Positions 1-11,045 of a stretch of DNA of 64,000 bases are shown here, piece by piece; position 1 is the first letter of the stretch, and each line of letters starts with the position of its first letter. Under the pieces are notes generated by a model, which saw nothing but the letters and a program-made list of their open reading frames with translations, searched no databases and had not been told where the DNA came from. Source of the DNA: Neoceratodus forsteri (taxonomy: Eukaryota; Chordata; Ceratodontiformes; Ceratodontidae); NCBI GenBank assembly GCA_016271365.2, contig CM057455.1, positions 1,558,342,501 to 1,558,406,500 on the forward strand. The letters are read 5' to 3'. The translations under genes were made by a program, and so were the position numbers.

Positions 1-234
1 TTCTACTCACAGGACAGGCAAGGGGATCAAGCTCCTTGCCCTAACACCAAACAGAAAATGTTTCCATTTAAAGGCATAGCACCAGTGAGTCAAGAATTTT
101 TTGGAGGCCTCCACAACATGGAGCACATCTTCCAAAAGACCCAAAGCCTGGAACTCTATCCACTCAGGAATCAGGCTGTGAGGTGCAGGGACTGAAGGTC
201 TGGCAGCAGGTGCAGGTGAAGAGGCAACTGCCAT
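1..234 (-). pseudogene. DIRS-A tyrosine recombinase, N-terminal fragment
   Basis: The minus-strand frame contains ASKKFLTHWCYAFKWKHFLF, which resembles the SAM-like core-binding segment at the start of DIRS recombinases. The equivalent piece in DIRS-C (51202-51300) reads RYPSTHATYAMKWCRFC, and in DIRS-B (27331-27480) it reads KPSTRNAYTAKWK. In the family this enzyme integrates a circular DNA copy by strand exchange in the nucleus. The catalytic HxxR and Tyr region lies beyond the left edge of the window. The preceding segment is proline-rich and poorly conserved. Recognition rests on copy-to-copy similarity inside the window. Confidence 0.65.
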
Positions 235-624
235 GAAGGCCTACTGCTGAAACAGGAGATCTGGGTACTAGACCTGCCATGGCCAGTCTGGAGCAATCAG
301 GATCATCTGCATTTTGTCCTTCTGGGCCTTGACCACCATTCTGTGGATCAGGGGGAAGGTGCACGAGGCCTGGGGTCCATGGCCTAGTTAAGGCATCCCC
401 CATCAGTGTCCTGGACTGTGGGGGGAGGAGGAAGGCACCAAATAACTTCAGTTCTGCAATCTCCGAGGAGGTGAACTGTTCCTCTACAGGTGTGCCCCAC
501 AAGGAGAACAAGTGATTCACCACCTCTTGATGCAGGGACCACTGATGCAATGTTTCTCCCACCTGGCCGAGAGCATCTGCCAGCTGATTGTCTGCTCCTT
601 TGACATGAATTGCCAGATCATCTG
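235..624 (-). pseudogene. DIRS-A RNase H end and methyltransferase-like segment
   Basis: The minus-strand translation has DDLAIHVKGADNQLADALG, then a segment with WSLHQEVVNHLFSLWGTP. It aligns with AEILAVHLPGVGN and WELQQEVAEDLFRRSGTP in DIRS-C. This is the end of the RNase H domain followed by the region that carries a Dam-like methyltransferase domain in DIRS1-type elements. The missing upstream residues sit at 7839-7912, directly across the G1 insertion, so the two halves were once one gene. Methyltransferase motifs are not preserved. Confidence 0.65.
620..624. repeat. Target-site duplication of G1, left copy (ATCTG)
   Basis: ATCTG directly precedes the 5' LTR and is repeated exactly at 7839-7843 after the 3' LTR. 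Five bases is the usual duplication for Ty3/Gypsy integrases. Confidence 0.9.
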
Positions 625-1751
625 TGTGATGCTCTGCCCCTTGCTTATGATTATTGTATGATATTGGTATTATAAATACATGGTCTGTGTATGACATTTC
701 AGTGTGTGAGGAATCTGGCCTGTTACTTCAGGGTGTCAGTGGCTGAGAACTACAGGATATAATTAAACTGACCAGGGAAACCATTTAATTGACTTCCTTG
801 CAAAATGGCATTTTATTACCTGCCCAGACTTTTGAAGTTGAAACCAAATGTGACTTTATGACATCAGAAAAAGGACGTCATTAGCCTGATTCCTATTGGC
901 TTTTTAACACCTCGGTGCCAATGTGGGATTGTTAAGTTCAAAGAGAAATGTTTTATTAAAGACTGTCATATATTTGAAATGGCTAGTTACAGATTTTTTC
1001 AAGGAAATTACTCATATCCTCAGAGACACTTATGTTAGAAAATTAAAATTTAAGAGAGGATCCTGCTGACCTCATCCAAAAGAGGGTGGGGAAGATAGAG
1101 TAAAAACATGTAACATTGTATATGAAGTATCATATATCATCTTGGTCTCTGAAGAAACAAAGTTCTCTAACTAAAATCAGCACTTACGAAAAGGTAATAC
1201 TTAGATTGCAAAGATCTAAAGTATTGTGGTAGGAGTTTTGTTCTGTAATTTTCCCATTTTCTTTAGTGACTGCGCGCTCGTGCTATTTGTTCTGTATTTT
1301 ATTTTACTTATTTTACAATTTCTAATAAACAACATTTTCTTTAAAATGCTGCCTGGGTGTCTTCTCAGTTTCATTTTTGCAAGTGAAGTGCTTGTATTTA
1401 AGTCTGACAGCTGTTGAAAAGCTTGATGTGTTACTGAGCTTGTGTAAAAAGGTAAGAACTACCTAGGTCTCTTATAGAGTTAAAAAGGGTTCATTTTGGA
1501 TACCTGGTTAGGTGCCCCTGGCAAACGATTGTACTGCAGTCCCGAAGAGGGTGCATACAGTATCTGCACCTGTACATTGGTTATGCTAGCATAAGGTTCA
1601 CAGTTTGAATCCCCCAGACCTTGAGGCTAAAGGTGATTTGGACCCAAAGCAGACAGGAGGGTTATCCTGTCTGTTACCTGTTCACACTATTGCACTCTGA
1701 GGTTGGCACTTTGGGAGCAGAGGGCCTGACCTGCTGAGTGAATATGGGACA
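625..1751 (+). repeat. G1 5' LTR
   Basis: Begins TGTGATGC and ends GGGACA. It aligns over its whole length with 6715-7838. It should carry the promoter and polyadenylation signal; I could not place either with certainty. Several ATAAA and AATAAA strings occur near 1320-1330. The two LTRs differ at scattered bases and small indels, so the insertion is not recent. Confidence 0.9.
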
Positions 1752-1973
1752 GATTTGGTTGGCAGCAGTGCGATTTAAAGTAATTGGTAACACAAGCTTT
1801 AACAGTTCAGTGTGTCAACTTAATACTGTACAGCTCACTTGCAAAATAAGGCAGTGATTTAATTTTAGAAAAAGAAAACAGAACTATATTATTTTGCTTA
1901 CAGTCAAAGTTCCTACCTGTTTTATTAATTTTTTCTAAAGTGCAAGTTAGAGTAGCCGTAGTTAGGGAAGAAG
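1752..1973 (+). other. G1 leader with presumed primer-binding site
   Basis: The segment after the 5' LTR starts GATTTGGTTGGCAGCAG, the expected place of the tRNA primer-binding site. I did not assign a tRNA. The rest up to the gag ATG at 1974 is A/T-rich and noncoding. Confidence 0.5.
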
Positions 1974-3240
1974 ATGGCTTCCAACTACAGCGGGTACACT
2001 GCAGACTATGTAAAGCAACTGTGCCAGGACAGAGGAGTCCAGTATGAGGGTAAAGCCAACAAGCAGAACCTCATAGATGCCCTGATGGCAGCAGATGCCC
2101 AGCATGTTGAGTCACAGTCTGTGACTGTAAAGGACCAAACATTGGGCATGGAGGGGCCATTGTCTGGATCCAGAGAGGAGGACAGCAGGGCCAGTGCAAG
2201 CCAAGGGCCACAGCAACAGGGGAAGGTCACCAGCATTCCAGAACCAGAAGCCATCAAGTTGCAGATGGAATTGCAGAGGATGGAACTGGAGTTTAAATAG
2301 CAGAAACTGGAATTTGAGAGCGAGGAGAAGGTAGAGCAGTGAGCTGCAGAGGAGAAAAGGGAGCAAGAACAGCAAGCCACTGAGAAGAAGACAAGAGTGG
2401 GAACAATGAGAAGCTGAGTGAGAACAGCGAGAAGCTGACCGTGAAGAGCATGAGCACCAGAGGCAACATGAACTGGAGAAGCTACGACTCCAAACCCCAG
2501 CACAGGTAAGTGGCTTGGGTTTAACTGGAACTACAGGACTAGGTTACAAATTAAATTCCAAATTGATAGCCGAATTTAAAGAGGGGGAGGATATGGATGC
2601 CTTCTTAAATTCCTTTGAAAAAGTTTGTATTTAGGCCAATATTTCTAGAGGGTCCTGAAGCTTCAAGCTATCCCCTCTATTTGATGGGAAAGCTCAGGAT
2701 ACATTGGGTTAAATGGACAATGAGGACAGTAATGATTATAGCAAACTTAAAGCTGCACTTTTAAAAAAAAGTATAAATTAACTGCAGAAGCATACAGAAC
2801 TAAATTCTGTAAGTTCAGGAGAAGACCTGACATGAGCTACGAGGAGCTAGCCATGAAACAATGTCAGTTTTTAAAACACTGATGGGAAGGGATTGAAGCA
2901 AACTCTGTAGATAAAATTGAAAATGCTGTATTGTTAGAGCAGTTTTATTGGGCATGCCCAGCAGAGCTGAAAACATGGCTGGAGGACCAAGATCCTAAAA
3001 CAGTGCAAGAAGCTGCTGAACTCTCAGACTGCTATGCCAAAAGCAGACCTGCTCTGAGAGCAAATGGGGCAGGGGTGACAGTGTAGAAAAGGAAAAGTGC
3101 ACCTTCAGGGCAGCTAAAATCCTCATTGCCTCCATTGAAACCAGTTAGCCCCAGGTTTCAAAGAAAAGATTTTTTTAAGAAAAGAAATGAATGTTGGGTT
3201 TATAAAGAAACTGGGCATATTACCAGATAATGCCTCAATA
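1974..3240 (+). pseudogene. G1 gag polyprotein with SCAN-like segment, degraded
   Basis: An ATG at 1974 opens a 108-codon frame (MASNYSGYTADYVKQLC) that ends in a TAG at 2298. Similarity continues beyond with stops and frameshifts. Around 2930-3050 the frame reads LEQFYWACPAELKTWLED and then KTVQEAAELSDCYAKS, the pattern of a SCAN-type capsid segment. A degenerate zinc knuckle follows near 3193 (CWVYKETGHI, second cysteine lost). Gag forms the particle that packages element RNA. The central region is acidic and glutamine-rich. It cannot make full-length gag. SCAN similarity is read by eye and supported by the clearer match in G2. Confidence 0.75.
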
Positions 3241-3344
3241 GGATAAGCAATACGCAAAGTGGTACTAGGAAAGAAGTGGGTTGTTTGTGTGTCCCGGAAA
3301 GCATGCCTGTAAACATGAGGAAACACATGCACCCAGTCACTGTG

Positions 3345-3620
3345 AATTGTGTACAGACACAAGGGTTAAGAGACACAGGGGCACCCCTGACATTGGTAAA
3401 AGGGGATCTGGAAGAGCCTGGTCAGCTTATACCCAATAAATTTGTAACTGTATAGGGGTTCACTGAAGAGGAGAAAACATTGCCACTCGCTAGTGTTTTA
3501 TTAGACTGGGGTGAAACAGAGGAAACTGTGCAACAGGTTGCTGTAGCTGAAACTTTAGCAGTTGATGTCATCCTCAGCAACAATCTCATATGGGATGGTG
3601 TGTGCAGTTACCTGTAGCCA
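3345..3620 (+). pseudogene. G1 aspartic protease, degraded
   Basis: Translation around 3360-3400 gives LRDTGAPLTLV, matching the D-T-G-A active-site loop of retroelement proteases, then a region ending in VAVAETLAVDVILSNNL. At least one stop interrupts it. The protease would process gag and pol inside the particle. The following ~450 bases (3621-4080) are a poorly conserved linker in which I see no domain. Confidence 0.65.
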
Positions 3621-4079
3621 AGCGGCAAGGGAAAATTGTAGTTCCCTGAACCCCATAGAAGCCACTGTGGAAACCACGGTGAGGCCGGTTCCCCAGCCTG
3701 TGTCTCTTGATATGGAGACTAATTAAAGGGGGGTAGAAATTTTCTCAGTAGCAGTTAACCAAACAGCTATGGAGGGTTACTCCAAGGAAGGAAAGGTGAC
3801 CCATTGTCAGAGGGTTAAGGATGGCAGTGATCCTAAGTGCCCTGATGCTAGAGCTGGGGTCCTAGTTTAGACACTGAAGGGCACCTGTTCCATACCTTGG
3901 GGATGTGTATGGAGTTTGCAGTTGCTCAGAAAAGTGACCCTAGTCTAGAGAAGCTGAGGGCTTGGGCAGACTCTGACAGAGCACAGGAAGGTGACAGGAA
4001 ACCAAGTTTATTGGGAAAATGGACTGATGTATATGCAGGATGCTAAGACAGAGGGGGGGTGATAGGCAGGCAGCCTGTC

Positions 4080-5150
4080 ATTCTCCAGAGATACCATGAG
4101 TAGTTGCTCAAGATTGCACATGATATTCCCTTGTCTGGTCATCTGGGAATTGCATGCACTTTGCAGCAGTTGGCCCAGAATTTCTATTGGCCCAACTTCA
4201 CCCAGCAGGTGAAGGAGTATTGCAGATCTTGTCACCGGTGCCAAGAAATAGGGAAGGCAGGTAAGAAAACCCAAGCCACCCTAATTACATTGCCTACAGT
4301 GGAGGAACCATTCCAGAGGGTAGGAATGGATATTGTGGGGCCTTTAAATATCCCCATCTCCTCCAGGAAGAGGTTCATCCTGACTATGGTGGATTATGCC
4401 ACCTGATACCCAGAGGCAGTCGCCCTATCCTCTCTGAGGACAGAAAGTGTCAGATGCCTTACTAGGGATTTTCTTCCATGTTGGGTTTCTGCAGGAGGTT
4501 ATCACCAATCAAGGGGTTCCTTCTTGTCAAACCTGATGAAATGTTTGTGGGAGAAGTATGGGGTGTTGCAGAGACACACAGCACCTTATCACCCGCAAGC
4601 CAATGGGCTTGTGGAAAGATTTAATGTTACCCTTAAGTCTATGCTCCAAGCATTTGCTGAACAGCATGGGAGGGACTGGGAGAAATACCTTCCCCACCTG
4701 TTTTTCATATACAGGGAGGTGCCCCAAGAGTCAACAGGGTTTTTCCCGCTTTGAGCTCTTATATGGACGCCAAGTACATGGGCCCTACACTTGATCTGAG
4801 AGGACTGGGAAGGCAAGCATGCCACCCAGGGAACTCCCATGGTGGATTATGTCCTTAGGTTTAGGGAAAGGCTGAAAGAGCTTATGGGGACAGCCCAGAG
4901 CAACCTGGAAGCTGCCCAACAACAACAAAAAAAAGTGTGGTACGACTGCAGAACCAGAGCTTACTCATTCACGGTGGGTCAAGAAGTCATGGTCCTCATT
5001 CCATCCAGAAGGACAAGCTGCAGGCTGAGTGGGCAGGACTGTACAAAGTAGTTAGAAAGGTAAATGACATGAACTATATTTGAGTTACCTGACAGAAGAC
5101 ATACAGAAAGAATGCACCATGTCAACATCATGAAGCCATATGCTAATAGG
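4080..5150 (+). pseudogene. G1 integrase, placed before reverse transcriptase
   Basis: The N-terminal HHCC zinc-binding pattern is visible (HDIPLSGHLG, then CRSCHRC), followed by the catalytic core. The first catalytic Asp is in VGMDIVGPL. The second has changed to Asn (ITNQG). The third catalytic Glu is kept in NGLVERFN. A C-terminal segment with YDCRTRAYSFTVGQEVMVL and HVNIMKPYANR closes the protein. The frame is broken between 4406 and 4524 and again near 4750 and 5050. Integrase joins the cDNA ends to the target. Its position upstream of RT is the key feature. Confidence 0.85.
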
Positions 5151-5199
5151 GCTGACATGGTGTTTGCAGTGTGTAGTCTTGGGGAGGGGATGGATGAAG

Positions 5200-6160
5200 G
5201 ATACCCCCTTCTAGACTTGTTGGAAGAAAGCAAGCAGGAGTCCTCTGTGGAGGCAATTACATTTTCACCCCAGCTGGCCCCGGACAAGATCCAGGAAGTA
5301 AGGGAGGTTTTAGCAGGCATTGCCCCACTGTTTAGTGCCAAGCCTGGACCTAACCCCTTTAGCAATACACAATGTGGAGACAGGGACACAAATGCCCATA
5401 TGGCGGACAGCATATCGGGTGTCAGAGGCTGCCAAAAGGACATTAGGAGGGAGGTGGAGGAAATGCTGGATTTAGGGGTAATCCAGTAATCCCACAGCCA
5501 CTGGGCCTCACCCATAGTCCTTGTTCCCAAGCCAGATGGCTCTACTCATTTCTGTATGGACTGAATGCAGTCATGAAGTCAGATGCCCACCTGATGCCCC
5601 AGATTGATTGACTCCTGGACAAGTTGGGAGGGGCGACCTACCTTACAACTATTGACCTGACAAAGGGGTATTGGCAGGTAGAGTTAACTGATAGAGCTAG
5701 GGAGAGGTTGGCCTTCATCACTCCAATAGGGTTATTTGAATTCAAAGTAATGCTTTTCAGAAAGAAGAACACCCTGGACACTTTCCAAAGGTTGGTGAAC
5801 CAGGTGTTAAATGGTGCTGAGGAGTACGCTGTGGCATACCTGGATGACATTGCCATCTTTAGTATCAGCTGGGAGGAACACCTGTCTCACCTTAGGGAAG
5901 TGCTGGGCAGGATACAGAGGGCCAGGATCACTGTCAAAGCTGAGAAGTGCCAGGTGGCCATGGCTGAAGTGGCATACCTTGGGCATGTGGTAGGCCAGGG
6001 ACAGCTCAGTCCTAACCAAGTGAAAATAGAGGTGATCAAGGCATGGCCCAGACCAGAAATATAGAAGCATGTCAGGAGTTTTCTAGGGGCAGCAGGACAC
6101 TATAGGAAATTTGTACCCAATTACAGTGCCCTGGCTGCTCCCCATCTGACCTGGTAAAGA
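5200..6160 (+). pseudogene. G1 reverse transcriptase, degraded
   Basis: The lead-in reads EVEEMLDLGVIQ, then SHWASPIVLVPKPDG across a stop. The longest open part (5624-6064) contains LTTIDLTKGYWQVELT (first catalytic Asp) and VAYLDDIAIFS (the YLDD box). The thumb segment has VAYLGHVVGQGQLSPNQ, typical of Gypsy RT. Both catalytic motifs survive, but the frame is interrupted near 5487, 5570 and 6062. RT copies element RNA into DNA in the particle. Confidence 0.85.
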
Positions 6161-6165
6161 AAAAG

Positions 6166-6690
6166 ATGCCTAAGAAAATTACCTGGGCACCAGCCTCTGA
6201 AAAAGCCTTTACCAGGCTGAAGGAGGCACTGTGTAGTGCTCCTCTGTTGACAAGTCCAAACTATAGCAGACCCTTTATAGTTCAGACTGATGCCTCAGAT
6301 GTGGATATTGGGACAGTGCTGAGCCAGACATCCAACCAAGGTAAAGATCACCCCATCGTGCACCTAAGTAAAAAGTTACTTCCCATGGAGCAAGCATACT
6401 CTACTGTGGAAAAAGAGTGTCTTGCCATGGTGCAGGCCCCAAAGAAGTTAGAGCCATACTTATACGGGCAGCATTTTGAGGTACAAACTGACCACAACCC
6501 CCTGGTTTGGCTGACACAAATGGGAAAAAAGAATGGTAGACTATTAAGATGGAGTTTTGCTTTGCAAAGTTATGACATGATGATCTCTCATAGGGCTGGA
6601 ACAATGAATAAAAATGCAGATGGCTTGTCGCATCTGTATGAGGAATGCACTGACTTAGGGAGCTCATCCCATGCAGGGGATAGAGCACCC
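6166..6690 (+). pseudogene. G1 RNase H
   Basis: Starts with KKITWAPASEKAFTRLKEAL, the linker at the RT/RNase H border of Gypsy elements. It continues with FIVQTDASDVDIGTVLSQ (catalytic Asp in TDAS), YSTVEKECLAMV (catalytic Glu) and TDHNPLVWL (Asp), and ends with NADGLSHL. This part is open over about 170 codons and is the best preserved domain of G1. No coding region follows before the 3' LTR, so integrase is not in its usual Gypsy position. Confidence 0.85.
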
Positions 6691-6714
6691 AAATTTAGTC
6701 TAGGTGGGGAGGAG

Positions 6715-7838
6715 TGTGACACTCTGCCCCTTGCTTATGATTATTATATGATATTGGTATTATAAATACATGGTCTATGTATGACATTTCAGTGTGTGAG
6801 GACTTTTGCCTGTAACTTCAAGGTGTCAGTGGCTGAGAATTACAGGATGTAATTAAACTGACCAGGGGAACCATTTAATTGACTTCCTTGCAAAATGGCA
6901 TTTTAGTACCTCTTTATGACCTGCCCAGGTTTTTGAAGTTGAAACCAAATGTGACTTTATGACATCAGAAAAAGGATGTCATTAGCCTGATTCCTGTTGG
7001 CTTTTTAGCACCTTGGTGCCAATGTGGGATTAAGTTCAAAGAGAAATGTTTAATTAAAGACTGTCATATTTGGGAAATGGCTAGTTACAGATTTTTTTCA
7101 AGGAAATTACTCATATCCTCAGAGACACTTATGTCAGAAAATTAAAATCTAAGGGAGGATCCTGCTGACCTCATCCAAGAGAGGGTTGGGGAAGATAGAG
7201 TAAAAACATGTAACATTGTATATGAAGTATCATATATCATCTTGGTCTCTGAAGAAACAAAGTTCTCTCTAACTAAAATCAGCACTTACAAAAAGATAAT
7301 ACTTAGATAGCAAAGATCTAAAGTATTGTGGTAGGAGTTTTGTTCTGTAATTTTCCCATTTTCTTGTGTGACTGTGCGCTCATGCTATTTGTTCTGTTTT
7401 TTATTTTACAATTTCTAGTAAACAACATTTTCTTTAAAATACTGCCTGGGCATCTTCTCAGTTTCTTTTTTGTATGTGAAGTGCTTGTATTTAAGTCTGA
7501 CAGCTACTGAAAAGCTTGATGTGTTACTGAGCTTGTGTAAAAAGGTAAGAACTACCTAGGTCTCTTATAGAGTTAAAAAGAGTTTATTTTGGATACATGG
7601 TTAGGTGCCCCTGGTGAAAGATTGTACTGCAGTCCTGAAGAGGGTACATATCTGCACCTATATATTGGGCTGCTAGCATAAGGTTCACAGTTTGAATCCC
7701 CCAGAACTTGAGGCTAAAGGTGATTCGGACCCAAAGCAGACAGGAGGGTTACCCTGTCTGTTACCTGTGCACACTATTGTGCTCTGAGGTTGGCACTTTG
7801 GGAGCAGAAGTCTTGACCTAGTGAGTGCATTTGTGACA
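6715..7838 (+). repeat. G1 3' LTR
   Basis: Starts TGTGACAC and ends TTGTGACA, aligning with the 5' LTR over its full length (1124 versus 1127 bases). The first base of the following ATCTG duplication is at 7839. Confidence 0.9.
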
Positions 7839-7843
7839 ATCTG
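7839..7843. repeat. Target-site duplication of G1, right copy (ATCTG)
   Basis: Exact copy of 620-624. The DIRS-A RNase H sequence resumes here. Confidence 0.9.
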
Positions 7844-9167
7844 CACCCAGGCAGTGCACAAGAGTCCACATGTGGAGGGCCTCCCAACACAAGGGAAGGG
7901 AGTGCGTGCCACCCTGCCTGTTCAGGTATAACACAATTGTGGTATTGTCTGTCTGGATGTGCACAACCGGACCCCTGACAAGGAATGAATTCTGTCACAC
8001 CCAGCTGCATTTCATGGAGCTCCAGTAGACTGATGTGGTGCTGGGACTCCCTGGGTGACCAGAACCCTTGGGTTTCTGTTGTTCCTCAGGTGCACTTCCC
8101 ACCCCACCAGAGATTGTGTCTGTCATGAGTGTGATGGTTGATTCTCGGCAGACAAATGGGACTTCTTCTTCCAGATGTTCTGGGATCAGCCACCACTGGA
8201 TGGCATCCCACATCATATGGGTCATTGTGACCAGCTGGTCCAAGTGTCCTAGGCACTAAGATCACAGACAGCCCAGCTTCCACTGCAGGTGCTGCATCCA
8301 CCAGCAGGCCCACTGGACCATGCTAGTCCAAGATGCCATGTACCTCAGCATCAGGTAGTTCCAAGCAGGGTGTGAGCACTCAACCTGAAATGACTGGGCA
8401 GAGGAGGTAAGACCCAGTGCCCTGTCCACAGGGAGGAGGGTACTGGCTTACAAGGAGTCTAGCTCTACCCCACTGAAGTGAATCTTCTGTGAAGGGATCA
8501 GTTTGGACTTGGCCAGGTTGACCAAGAAGCCCAAATCTCTGCAGGTCTGGAGGGCCAGGTCCCTGAACCACTTCATGGCCTCACTGGATGGCCTTACAAT
8601 CAGCCAGTAATCCAGGTTGGGGTACACCCTGATGCCCTTACACCACAGAAAAGCTGCCACCACTGCCATGCACGTGATGAAGGCCCTGAGTATGAATGAG
8701 AGGTTCAAGGGCATGACCTGGAATTGATACAGAATCCCTTCTATGTGGAACCAGAGATATCATCAGGGGCATGGATGGACTGGGATATGGAAGAATGCAT
8801 TCTGGAAGTCCAGGGAGCAGAACCACATACCCTGCTCCAGAGATGGTATGAGCTGGCTCCAGGTTACCATCCAGAACTTGAGTTTCTGCATGTGCTGATC
8901 AAGACTATGCAGATCCACTATGGGGCGCCAGCCCCCTGTCCATTTTGGGACCAGGAAGTACCTGGACATGTACCCCTGACTTGACAGAGCATCTGGGACA
9001 CAGGCTATAGCCCCTTTTGGAAAGAAATGAGTGACATCCTCCCATAGGGCAGACAGTGTGTCCTGTGACATTGAGGACTCCCAAGCAGCATGGGAATGGT
9101 AAGGCAGGAGAGCCTTGAAATCTAGAAGCAGTACTCTGGCAACCACCTCGAGAATCCACTTGTCCAT
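7844..9167 (-). pseudogene. DIRS-A reverse transcriptase and RNase H
   Basis: Minus-strand frames give GYMSRYFLVPKWTGGWRPI and FCSLDFQNAFFHIPVHP (first RT Asp) at 8763-9167. Next comes ITCMAVVAAFLWCKGIRVY followed by NLDYWLI at 8448-8714, where the usual YLDD has become NLDY. RNase H follows (LMTDTISGGVGS, 7995-8243) and ends at 7844-7912 against G1. In DIRS elements this polyprotein makes the cDNA that ends as a circle. Multiple frameshifts and the altered YLDD box make it inactive. Confidence 0.8.
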
Positions 9168-9238
9168 AGTAATGATCGATCAGTGTGTCCAGAAGCGGTG
9201 AAGCCGACTCCCCCACCTCCACCCCCATGACAGCTGGG

Positions 9239-11045
9239 TCAGGGATGGAGAGCCTCAGTCAAGCCCTGTAATGCATTGCAACAGCTGCTGCCACAGGTGC
9301 AGGAGTTGCCCATGTCTAAGGCTGTCTGGAGCTGGTGTTTAGCCAGTGCTTGACCCTGGTCTCTGCCCAACTTCACTGGCAGCTGCTTGTCAGGAGGTAG
9401 GGGAGGGAAGTCATTATGAAGCACTTTCAACTGGGAGTGACCAAAACTGGCAATCATCATGGCATAGCTCACCTGACAGAGACCAAAAAAAGAAGGCAGT
9501 GTAGACCTTGTTGGCTGCATGGTCAAGTTTTTTGATTCATTTTCAGGGGTCTTGTCCATGTTCTGGTTTCTGGATTTACAGAAAGCCACATCTGAGACCA
9601 GACCCTTGGCTGAAGGGTGGTCCAACAACCCAGAAAGAGACCCCCTAGGGAGCATGTACTTGTGGACCATACAGACAGAGGGTGCTGGGCAGGATGCTGC
9701 CAAAGCTCCAGGGCCTGTCCAAAAATGGCCTCAGCCATGGGAAAGGCAACCCCCATGACTTTGTCTCTATTGAGGATGTCTTTGAAAGGGTACTTGGCCC
9801 TTTTCTGAACAGGCTCTACAGGGACAGACATGGACTCCAAAATTAGTCAGAGTCAGGCCTGAATGACACTCTCTTATGGTCAGCAGTCAGCTCCTTGATC
9901 AACACATGGTCAAAAGTATGCTCCTTGACTGCATGGATGAGCCACCCAAGTCATCCGAGAACTCCTTAAAAATGGCCCTTGACTATATGCCACTGTGGAC
10001 CTCCTGAAAGCCATCCAATTAGGTGATTTCCATTGACAGCCAACCTGGCAAGGTGGCTACAATATGGGAGTCCTTAGTCGAGGCTTCCACCAAAGGCTGC
10101 AGTGGATATGACACCACCTGCAAGGGTGGGGAGACAGGTGTTGAAGACCACTGTTGAGGATAGACTGGTGCCTGCCAATCAACCACAGGTATTGGGGTAG
10201 AGCCCTACCCTGCCCCAAAATGGCCCATTGCTGCCAAAGATGTTCCTCACAGTGTTACTGCATCAAGTGGTGGAGCCTCTCCTCATCTGAGGACTAGGAG
10301 GTTGAGGAAGGTCAAGATCAATGCCTCCCAGTCAAGCAAGAGCGTAAGCAGCACATCGACCCGAGGGCTGATGTCAGGGAGAAGCCACCAGTGATGCAAT
10401 GTAGATAACATGTACCTGCTTTAGTGGAATGACCTTCCATGGAGGTTGTACCTGAGTGGAGCTGGTCGGGGTTACTGACCATTCCACATCCTCTTGAGTG
10501 AAGACTGAGAACACCAGGGCCTTGTAGACTGACTCCTCATCAATTTCCTCCAACAACTGGTCAACAGGGTCGAGGGAACTCTCATCTGCCTGACTGGTCA
10601 AGATTGACAAGCCTGACAGGAGCACCATGGAGCATGTGACCTGGTCCTTGACCAAGGAAGGCTTGACCAAAGTCAAGTGCTTGACCGGCGTCAAGCAGTT
10701 GGGGAGTTGAGGGAGTGGAAAGACCATGATCTCTCTCAGTCCTATGGCCGGTGCCAGCAGTGCTTGTCTTTCTTACCATGGTGGACAGAGCTCTCCAGAA
10801 TACCTGGAAGGCCTGACACATTTCTCAGAATTCAGCGGTGAAGAACGCTCCAGTGCTGGCCCAAGCCAGAAACAACACAGAAGCCAATGAGGTGTCTACT
10901 GCCTCTTCCATGGCCGCAAGCTGGTCCGCAGACCCTGCTGCAGTGGGGGCCTTCTTGTGGCCCTTCAGCCAGAATTTTGGGTCTCCATCAATCAAAGCTG
11001 GGCTGTGCAATCCTCTGGGGAAGAAGGAAGCATCATCTGGCACAG
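9239..11045 (-). pseudogene. DIRS-A gag-like protein, degraded
   Basis: Minus-strand frames include YPFKDILNRDKVMGVAFPMA and EAIFGQALELWQHPAQHP (9523-9840), and LGRDQGQALAKHQLQTALD (9239-9703). The plus-strand DIRS-F has the counterparts YTFTDILDRD and DLGQVLAKHQLQMGLN. Upstream pieces (10374-11043) are acidic and proline-rich, ending with LIDGDPKFWLKGHKKAPT. The family protein is thought to be structural. Frames change several times and no intact ORF remains. Confidence 0.7.

Larger units (their letters stand above)
1..624 (-). mobile_element. DIRS-A retrotransposon, 3'-ward part (left of the G1 insertion)
   Basis: Minus-strand fragment of a DIRS-type tyrosine-recombinase retrotransposon. 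It runs off the left edge of the window and stops at 624, where Gypsy element G1 begins. The same element resumes at 7839. Read on the minus strand it holds the end of RNase H, a methyltransferase-like segment and the start of the recombinase. The order matches DIRS-C at 49785-55718. The coding frame is broken. Confidence 0.85.
625..7838 (+). mobile_element. G1: Gmr1-like Ty3/Gypsy LTR retrotransposon, complete in outline
   Basis: A 7.2 kb element with two closely similar LTRs (625-1751 and 6715-7838), a 5 bp target duplication and decayed gag, protease, integrase, reverse transcriptase and RNase H regions on the plus strand. Integrase (4080-5150) lies before reverse transcriptase (5200-6160) and RNase H (6166-6690). 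That is reversed from ordinary Gypsy elements and typical of the Gmr1-like group of deuterostomes. Stops and frameshifts occur in all genes. It is inserted in DIRS-A in the opposite orientation. Confidence 0.9.

Noticed and set aside
1226..1417. Hydrophobic 63-codon frame, and its partner at 7328-7510
   Set aside because: Both lie in the G1 LTRs and are duplicates because the LTRs are; no start context or conservation argument beyond that.
4104..4406. Retroviral (envelope-bearing) provirus
   Set aside because: No envelope-like frame between RNase H and the 3' LTR; pol order and gag fit a Gmr1-like retrotransposon.
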